Assembly: GCA_963697675.1 (NCBI GenBank)
Contig: CAVOOW010000012.1
Location: 1-64,000 of the forward strand
Direction of reading: 5' to 3'
DNA from: CAVOOW01 sp963697675
Lineage (GTDB): Bacteria > Actinomycetota > Actinomycetes > JACCUZ01
Length of the DNA: 64,000 nucleotides
Position numbers and translations under genes: made by a program. Numbering within the stretch: the stretch's first letter is position 1; every line of letters starts with the position of its first letter. Positions 59,431-64,000 of the stretch are shown piece by piece. The notes beneath the pieces were generated by a model. The model was not told the DNA's origin. It ran no database searches and saw only the letters and a program-made list of their open reading frames with translations.

Positions 59431-59472
59431 GAATCGAGCGTAGTGGCCGCGAATCGCCGCCTTCGGCCGGTC

Positions 59473-59970
59473 TCAGCCGGACGGCTCGGGCACCGGCGGT
59501 CGTAGGGAGCCGTCGGGGTCGAGGGTCGCCAGCACGGCACCCGCGATGTCCTCGAGCTGGCGCACCTGCTCGCGGCTCAGGGCGTCGAACACGTAGCGGC
59601 GCACCGCCGCCACATGTCCGGGCGCGGTGGCCACGACGACGTCCCAGCCGTCATCGGTCAGCCGCGCGATGCTGCCCCGGCCGTCCTCGGCAGACCGCTC
59701 GCGGCGCACCCAGCCACGCTGCTCCAGGCGAGTCACCGTGTGCGAGAGCCGGCTGGGGGACGAGTTGGCCCGCGCCGCGAGGTCGCTCATGCGCAGTGAG
59801 CGGTCCGGGGCCTCGGAGAGCATCGCCAGCACGATGTAGGACGAGTGGCCCATCTCGGCGTCCCGTTGCAGCTGCTGGTCGAGGGCGCCCGGCAGCAGGG
59901 TGGCCATGGCCAGGAAGCCCCGCCAGGCGCGCTGCTCGTCGTTGTCGAGCCACCGCTGCCCGTCATCCAT
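59473..59970 (-). CDS. MarR-family transcriptional regulator
   Basis: A protein of about 165 residues from ATG 59970 (MDDGQRWLDNDEQRAWRGFL); 60009 is open too. The DNA-binding core is SSYIVLAMLSEAPDRSLRMSDLAARANSSPSRLSHTVTRLEQRGWVRRERSAEDGRGSIARLTDDGWDVV. This is a standard winged helix with the wing ERSAEDGRGS. It lies upstream of ugd on the same strand, and a dyad near its start suggests self-control. The inducer and other targets are unknown. Confidence 0.88.
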   Translation of the reverse strand: MDDGQRWLDNDEQRAWRGFLAMATLLPGALDQQLQRDAEMGHSSYIVLAMLSEAPDRSLRMSDLAARANSSPSRLSHTVTRLEQRGWVRRERSAEDGRGSIARLTDDGWDVVVATAPGHVAAVRRYVFDALSREQVRQLEDIAGAVLATLDPDGSLRPPVPEPSG

Positions 59971-59990
59971 GACCGTGAGCGTACCCGGAA

Positions 59991-60008
59991 TGTTTGACAC
60001 TTCAAGCA
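59991..60008. promoter_or_regulatory. Candidate MarR operator near the marR start
   Basis: TGTTTGACACTTCAAGCA: arms TGyTTGA and TCAArCA around a 4-base spacer, 21 bases before the ATG at 59970. TTGA-N4-TCAA dyads are frequent MarR sites. It abuts the first short repeat copy at 60018. Confidence 0.45.
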
Positions 60009-60017
60009 CCCCCTTCG

Positions 60018-60225
60018 CAGTCGATCATGCAGCAACCGACACGCGGCCCTCTGACCAGCACTTATTGGCCAATCGATCATGCAGTTGCCGACAGGGCTGC
60101 TCTCAAGTCCCGCAGCATGGACCGCGGCTGGCGCAGCTGTCCGGACGACTGTCGGCTTGTGCATGATCGATTGATGGATATGCGCTGGTCAGACGCGTGT
60201 GTGTCGGTTGCTGCATGATCGACTT
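60018..60225. repeat. Second cluster of the AAGTCGATCATGCAG repeat (two direct, two inverted copies)
   Basis: Copies: 60018-60041 and 60071-60093 on the plus strand; 60150-60172 and 60202-60225 on the minus strand. The outer pair is close to a perfect reverse complement, and so is the inner pair, so the whole region can fold into a long stem. Consensus of the family is about AAGTCGATCATGCAGyAACCGACA. The cluster lies past the stop of the DUF4396 gene (60240) and before marR. Confidence 0.85.
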
Positions 60226-60239
60226 TGAAGTAGGGGGGG

Positions 60240-60737
60240 TTAGTGGTGGAACTGGTGGACCACGGCGTGGCCCTTGCCGCGGGCGATCAGCGCTCGGTTG
60301 ACCGGGACCGTGACGAAGAAGGCGACGACGAGCGATGCGAGCAGGCTGGCCCAGAACAGCAGGTCGGTCAGCCCGGCATCCATCGCCCCCGGCACCGCGA
60401 GGACGACGGCGTTGTCCATGACCTCCATGGTCAGGATCGAGAGCGTGTCGGCGGCGAGTGCGACGCGCACGGCTCGTCGCAGTGACAACCCTGACCGCAG
60501 TACGGGAGCCATCGTCAGCGAGTAGCCGAAGACGAACGCGAGGACGATCGCCAGTGCGATCGAGGGACCGTTCGACCATCCCCACCACGTCGCCAGGACC
60601 AGGCCGAGCACCTCCCCGATCGCGCAGCCGGTGAGGCAGTGCAAGGTGGCCGAGACCGCAGATCGGGTGAGCTCCGCCCCGGTGACGACGGCACCATGGT
60701 TCTCACCGTGCTTCTCATCGTGCTCGGGCCGGCTCAC
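60240..60737 (-). CDS. DUF4396 membrane protein
   Basis: A 165-residue protein with four hydrophobic segments: SAVSATLHCLTGCAIGEVLGLVLA, IALAIVLAFVFGYSLTMAPVL, VALAADTLSILTMEVMDNAVVLAV and LLFWASLLASLVVAFFVTVPVNRALI. HCLTGCAIGE, with its two Cys and one His, and the ending GKGHAVVHQFHH are typical of DUF4396. The ATG overlaps the GNAT stop by 4 bases, placing it in the copper operon. The His-rich tail and Cys pair could bind metal, which fits the context; function is not established. Confidence 0.85.
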   Translation of the reverse strand: MSRPEHDEKHGENHGAVVTGAELTRSAVSATLHCLTGCAIGEVLGLVLATWWGWSNGPSIALAIVLAFVFGYSLTMAPVLRSGLSLRRAVRVALAADTLSILTMEVMDNAVVLAVPGAMDAGLTDLLFWASLLASLVVAFFVTVPVNRALIARGKGHAVVHQFHH

Positions 60738-61450
60738 GCGGCACCGTCCGCGAACTCGGCCGGGTCGAACATGCCGAGGACCCGCCAGCCGAGATCGGGA
60801 AACCCGGCAGCGTCGGCAACGTGCGCGGAGGCCAGGTTGGCCGGGTCGTGGAGGTAGGTCACCACGATGCCCCGATCGAGCAGAGATCGAGCCGCCTGAG
60901 CCACAAGCCGTCGCGCCAGGCCACGACCCCTCGCAGCCGGCTCGGTGCCGACCGACAGCTCATGGCCGTTCGCATCATGACGCTTGATGCCGACTCCTGC
61001 GAGATAGCTGCCGTCGTCGTCACGGGCGATCAGCACCTGGCGCCCGAACGGCCGCAGCCAGTCGGGCACGGCGGGGTCGTCGGCGTCGACCCAGTCGCCG
61101 GCGTCGGCCAGCGCCGCGGGCGCGGTCGTCCAGCGGAACGTGCCTGCGAACACGAGGTGCCCGGGCTTGCCGAGCGCCGCCGGGAGGGCGCCGAGCAGTG
61201 CCGCCAGGTCGCTGCCCGCACGGAGGGCCGCCTCCTTCGCGGCAGCCTCGTACGCCGGAGGCACCCCGATGAGAGCGCGGCCATCGGGGTCGACGACACC
61301 AGTGACGGGGTGGATCTGGCCGTCCCAACCGGGGGCTGCGTTACGCGGGTTGCCGGTGACGGTGGCGGGGATGGCGGGTGGCCAGCCGCCGGTCCAACTG
61401 GTGAGGTGAGCGACCAGGCTCTCGGGCAGGGCACCCACGGTCGTCGTCAT
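60734..61450 (-). CDS. GNAT-family N-acetyltransferase
   Basis: A 238-residue protein whose C-terminal half has the GNAT core: YLAGVGIKRHDANGHELSVGTEPAARGRGLARRLVAQAARSLLDRG, with the RGRGLA acetyl-CoA loop, then YLHDPANLASAHVADAAGFPDLGWRVLGMF. The N-terminal half is unassigned. It overlaps copA upstream and DUF4396 downstream by 4 bases each, so all three genes are read together. Nothing in the sequence explains why an acetyltransferase sits in a copper operon. Confidence 0.82.
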   Translation of the reverse strand: MTTTVGALPESLVAHLTSWTGGWPPAIPATVTGNPRNAAPGWDGQIHPVTGVVDPDGRALIGVPPAYEAAAKEAALRAGSDLAALLGALPAALGKPGHLVFAGTFRWTTAPAALADAGDWVDADDPAVPDWLRPFGRQVLIARDDDGSYLAGVGIKRHDANGHELSVGTEPAARGRGLARRLVAQAARSLLDRGIVVTYLHDPANLASAHVADAAGFPDLGWRVLGMFDPAEFADGAA

Positions 61451-63746
61451 CGCGCGGCCACCGGCTCGGAACCAGCCGCGTCGACATCTGGGGCGACCAG
61501 CGGGCGGAACCGCCGGAGACGGAGGCTGTTGCTTACGACGAACAGTGAGCTGCCCGCCATCGCTGCCCCAGCCACGAGTGGACTGAGCAGTCCGGCGGCA
61601 GCCAGCGGCAGCGCGGCGACGTTGTAGGCGAAGGCCCAGAAAAGGTTGCCCTTGATGGTGGCCAGCGTGGCACGTGACAACCGGATCGCGTCAGCGGCGA
61701 CGCGGAGGTCACCGCGAACCAGAGTGAGGTCAGAGGCATGCATCGCCGCATCGGTTCCCGTGCCGAGCGAGATCCCGAGGTCGGCCTGCGCGAGAGCCGC
61801 TGCATCGTTCACGCCGTCGCCCACCATCGCGACGAGGCGGCCCTGGTCCTGCAGTCCCTTGACGACGGCAACCTTGCCGGCGGGCAGCACCTCGGCATGG
61901 ACGTCGGCAATGCCGACCTCGCGGGCAACGGCTTCGGCGGCTCGGCGATTGTCACCGGTGAGCAGCACGGGCCGCAGCCCGAGCGAGCGCAACTGCGCCA
62001 CCGCATCGGCAGACGTCGACTTCACCGCATCGGCGACGACGACGACGCCACGCACCTGACCGTCCCAGCCGACCAGGACGGGAGTACGCCCGGCGGCCTC
62101 GGCATCGTCGGCCGCGGCGGCGAGGGCTGACGGAGCCAACAGCGACAACTCAGCAGCGAGCCACAGACCTGCGACCCACGACAACATCACTGCCATCCAC
62201 CAGGCCGGACACACCGCGCCCGTCGTTGTCGACGAACGACGTCACCGCGGGCAGCCGATCGAGCGTCGAGGCCCGCCTCGCCGCCGCCGCGATCGCCGCG
62301 GCGATCGGGTGCCCCGAGGCGTCCTCCACCGCACCGGCCAGGCTCAGGACGCGGGCGGTGCTCTCGACCCTCTGCCGCGTGCACGTCGACCACGGTCATC
62401 TCGCCGGTCGTCACGGTGCCGGTCTTGTCGAGAACAACTGTGTCGACCTGTCGCGTCGACTCGAGCACCTGCGGACCCTTGATGACGATGCCGAGCTGCG
62501 CGCCCCGCCCAGTGCCGACGAGCAGCGCCGTCGGCGTTGCCAGGCCGAGCGCGCAGGGGCACGCGATGATCAGCACGGCGACGGACGCAGTGAACGCGGT
62601 CTCGACCGCGGCGCCGGCGAGCAGCCAGCCGACGAGGGTCGCGATCGCCAGCAGGATCACGACCGGCACGAACACCGCCGAAACCCGATCGGCAAGCCGC
62701 TGCACGTCAGCCTTGCCGGTCTGCGCCTCTTCGACCAGCCGAGCCAGCTGGGCGAGTCGCGTGTCTGCGCCAACCCTGGTCGCGCGTACGACGAGTCGGC
62801 CGCCGGCGTTGACCGTGGCACCCGTGACCTCGTCGCCGGGACCGACCTCGACGGGCACCGACTCGCCGGTGAGCATCGACGCGTCCACGACCGAACGGCC
62901 CTCGACAACGATCCCGTCTGTCGCGACCTTGTCCCCCGGTCGCACGACGAACAGGTCGTCCACGGCGAGGGAGCCGACCGGCACCCGCACCTCGCGGCTG
63001 CCGCCAGGTCCGTCGTGCAGGACGGCAACGTCCTTCGCGCCGAGGTCGAGCAGGGCCCGCATCGCTGCGCCGGACACGACTTTCGCGCGCGCCTCCATGA
63101 AGCGGCCGGCGAGTACGAAGACGGTGACGGCAGAGGCGACCTCGAGGTAGATCTCGTCCTGGCCAACACCCTGTCGCGGCAGCAGGGACACCTCCATCGT
63201 CGCGCCAGGGAGCCCTGCGTCACCGACGAACAGCGCCCACAGAGACCAGAGGTACGCAGCGCTGACGCCGATCGAGATCAGCGTGTCCATGGTCGCGACG
63301 CCGTGTCGCGCGTTGGTCCAGGCCGCCCGGTGGAAGGGCAGGGCACCCCACACGACGACAGGGGAAGCCAGCGCCAGCGCGGCCCACTGCCAGTCCTCGA
63401 ACTGCAGAGGACGCACCATCGAGACCACCAGGACGGGCAGCGCGAGAACGGCCGAGACGATGAGCCGCTGGCGCAGTGCCTGGGTCGGCGCATCGCGCGG
63501 TTGGTCCTGCACTTCCACGTCGCGAGCGGGCGGGACGGGCAGCGTCGCGGTGTAACCGGTGGCCTCGACGGCGGCGACCAGGTCCTGCGTGCTGACGTCG
63601 AGCGGCGCGGTCACGCGTGCCCGCTCCGTCACGTAGTTCACCGTTGCCAGCACGCCGTCGAGCTTGTTGAGCCTGCTCTCCACCCGGGCCGCGCACGACG
63701 CACAGGTCATGCCGCCGATGGTCAGCTCGACGCTGCGGGTGGTCAC
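61447..63746 (-). pseudogene. copA: Copper-exporting P1B ATPase, broken by two +1 frameshifts
   Basis: CopA pumps Cu+ out of the cytosol. From GTG 63746 (AGGAG 10 bases ahead) the protein starts with one HMA metal domain (GGMTCASC, Cys15 and Cys18). The membrane part follows with the CPC motif (LIIACPCALGLATPTALL), the TGES loop (MLTGESVPVEVGPGDEV) and DKTGTVTTGEMTVVD. A second frame holds DASGHPIAAAIAAAA, and a third holds LAAELSLLAPSALAAAADD, VLLTGDNRRAAEAVA, MVGDGVNDAAALAQADLGI and the last helices. One extra base near 62373 and one near 62165 break the frame; corrected length is about 765 residues. All catalytic motifs are present, so error or very recent damage is likely. It lies between csoR and a GNAT gene. 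Confidence 0.9.
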
Positions 63747-63808
63747 GGTCGGTTGCTCCTCGCTGCGGACGCGCACACGTTCACTCGTTGGACAGCCATG
63801 CTCGGTGG

Positions 63809-64000
63809 TTAAGACCGGACGAGCCGGGCGATCGCCGCCGACGCTTCGCGCACCTTCTGCTCGGCTTCGTCACCGCCGGCGTGGATCGCATCAGTCACAC
63901 AGTGCGAGAGGTGCTCCTCGAGCAGCAGCAGGGCGACGGACTCGAGCGCCTTGGTGGCGGCCGAGACCTGGGTGAGCACGTCGATGCAGTAGGCATCGGA
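63809..64000 (-). CDS. csoR: CsoR-type copper-sensing repressor, C-terminal part (partial)
   Basis: Sixty-three residues and the stop; the gene runs off the window end. The frame begins SDAYCIDVLTQVSAATKALESVALLLLEEHLSHCV, containing the Cu(I) ligand set of CsoR: Cys in YCID and His-x3-Cys in HLSHC. The end AAIARLVRS is typical. CsoR releases operator DNA when Cu(I) binds. It is 62 bases upstream of copA on the same strand, so it is the likely regulator of that operon. Confidence 0.9.
   Translation of the reverse strand, partial: SDAYCIDVLTQVSAATKALESVALLLLEEHLSHCVTDAIHAGGDEAEQKVREASAAIARLVRS

Overview
The window is a stretch of chromosome from a high-GC Gram-positive actinobacterium. Gene order points the same way: pth-rplY, prs-glmU, tatD-rpfB-ksgA-ispE, metG, rsmI facing pmt, and galU-moeA-rimJ with a SepX/GlpR-type gene are neighbourhoods known from Mycobacterium, Streptomyces and Nocardioides relatives. 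GTG and TTG starts and 4-base ATGA/GTGA overlaps are common. I cannot fix the genus; Propionibacteriales (Nocardioidaceae-like) is a guess. The window opens inside ppc and closes inside csoR.

Layout. (1) 0-7.6 kb is a housekeeping run, mostly on the minus strand: ppc end, NTF2-like protein, NAD-binding reductase, pth, rplY, a polyprenyl sugar transferase, prs, glmU, tRNA-Gln. (2) 7.7-11.7 kb holds a desaturase with its TetR regulator, an array of short repeats, a lone VOC gene and a tam/tamR pair with three operator-like dyads. (3) 11.7-21.2 kb has an amidase, a ComB-like phosphatase, an ABC-F ATPase, ispE, a frameshifted ksgA, rpfB, a 76-bp tandem repeat, tatD and metG. (4) 21.2-22.3 kb is a heavily decayed membrane-protein gene inside 32-bp inverted repeats. 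(5) 22.3-31.6 kb has an AlaC-like transaminase, rsmI, pmt, a DksA-like protein, a PrmC-like methyltransferase, a Rieske/desaturase pair, two GAF-ANTAR regulators, a SixA-like phosphatase and tRNA-Gly. (6) 31.6-45.5 kb looks accessory: secreted and membrane hydrolases, a diguanylate cyclase, an HxlR/F420-reductase-like/luciferase-like cluster, an odd receiver-thioredoxin-reductase fusion, an MDR oxidoreductase, a 775-bp gene-free stretch, two small membrane proteins and tRNA-Ala. (7) 45.7-59.4 kb returns to core functions: SepX-like, RimJ, MogA/MoaC/MoeA, GalU, a second diguanylate cyclase, folate cyclo-ligase, a K+/H+ antiporter, a fused SecDF and UDP-glucose dehydrogenase. (8) 59.4-64 kb has a MarR regulator, a second cluster of the short repeats, and a copper operon (csoR, copA, GNAT, DUF4396).

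How parts fit together: galU and ugd supply UDP-glucose and UDP-glucuronate for envelope polysaccharide, to which the sugar transferase at 3.1-4.6 kb and glmU also contribute. moaC, mogA and moeA belong to molybdenum cofactor synthesis. rpfB, secDF, pmt and the SepX-like protein concern the envelope and growth.

Two things stand out. First, three families of structured intergenic repeats sit at gene ends. The best is a 24-26 bp motif (core AAGTCGATCATGCAG) in 13 copies at three loci; it flanks the VOC gene in inverted orientation and supplies the stop codon of tam. Second, several conserved genes (ksgA, secDF, copA, a PrmC-like gene and a small membrane protein) each carry one or two small indels that read as insertions. 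For genes expected to be essential this looks more like residual sequence error than decay, whereas the dense indels at 21.3-22.2 kb look like a real pseudogene.
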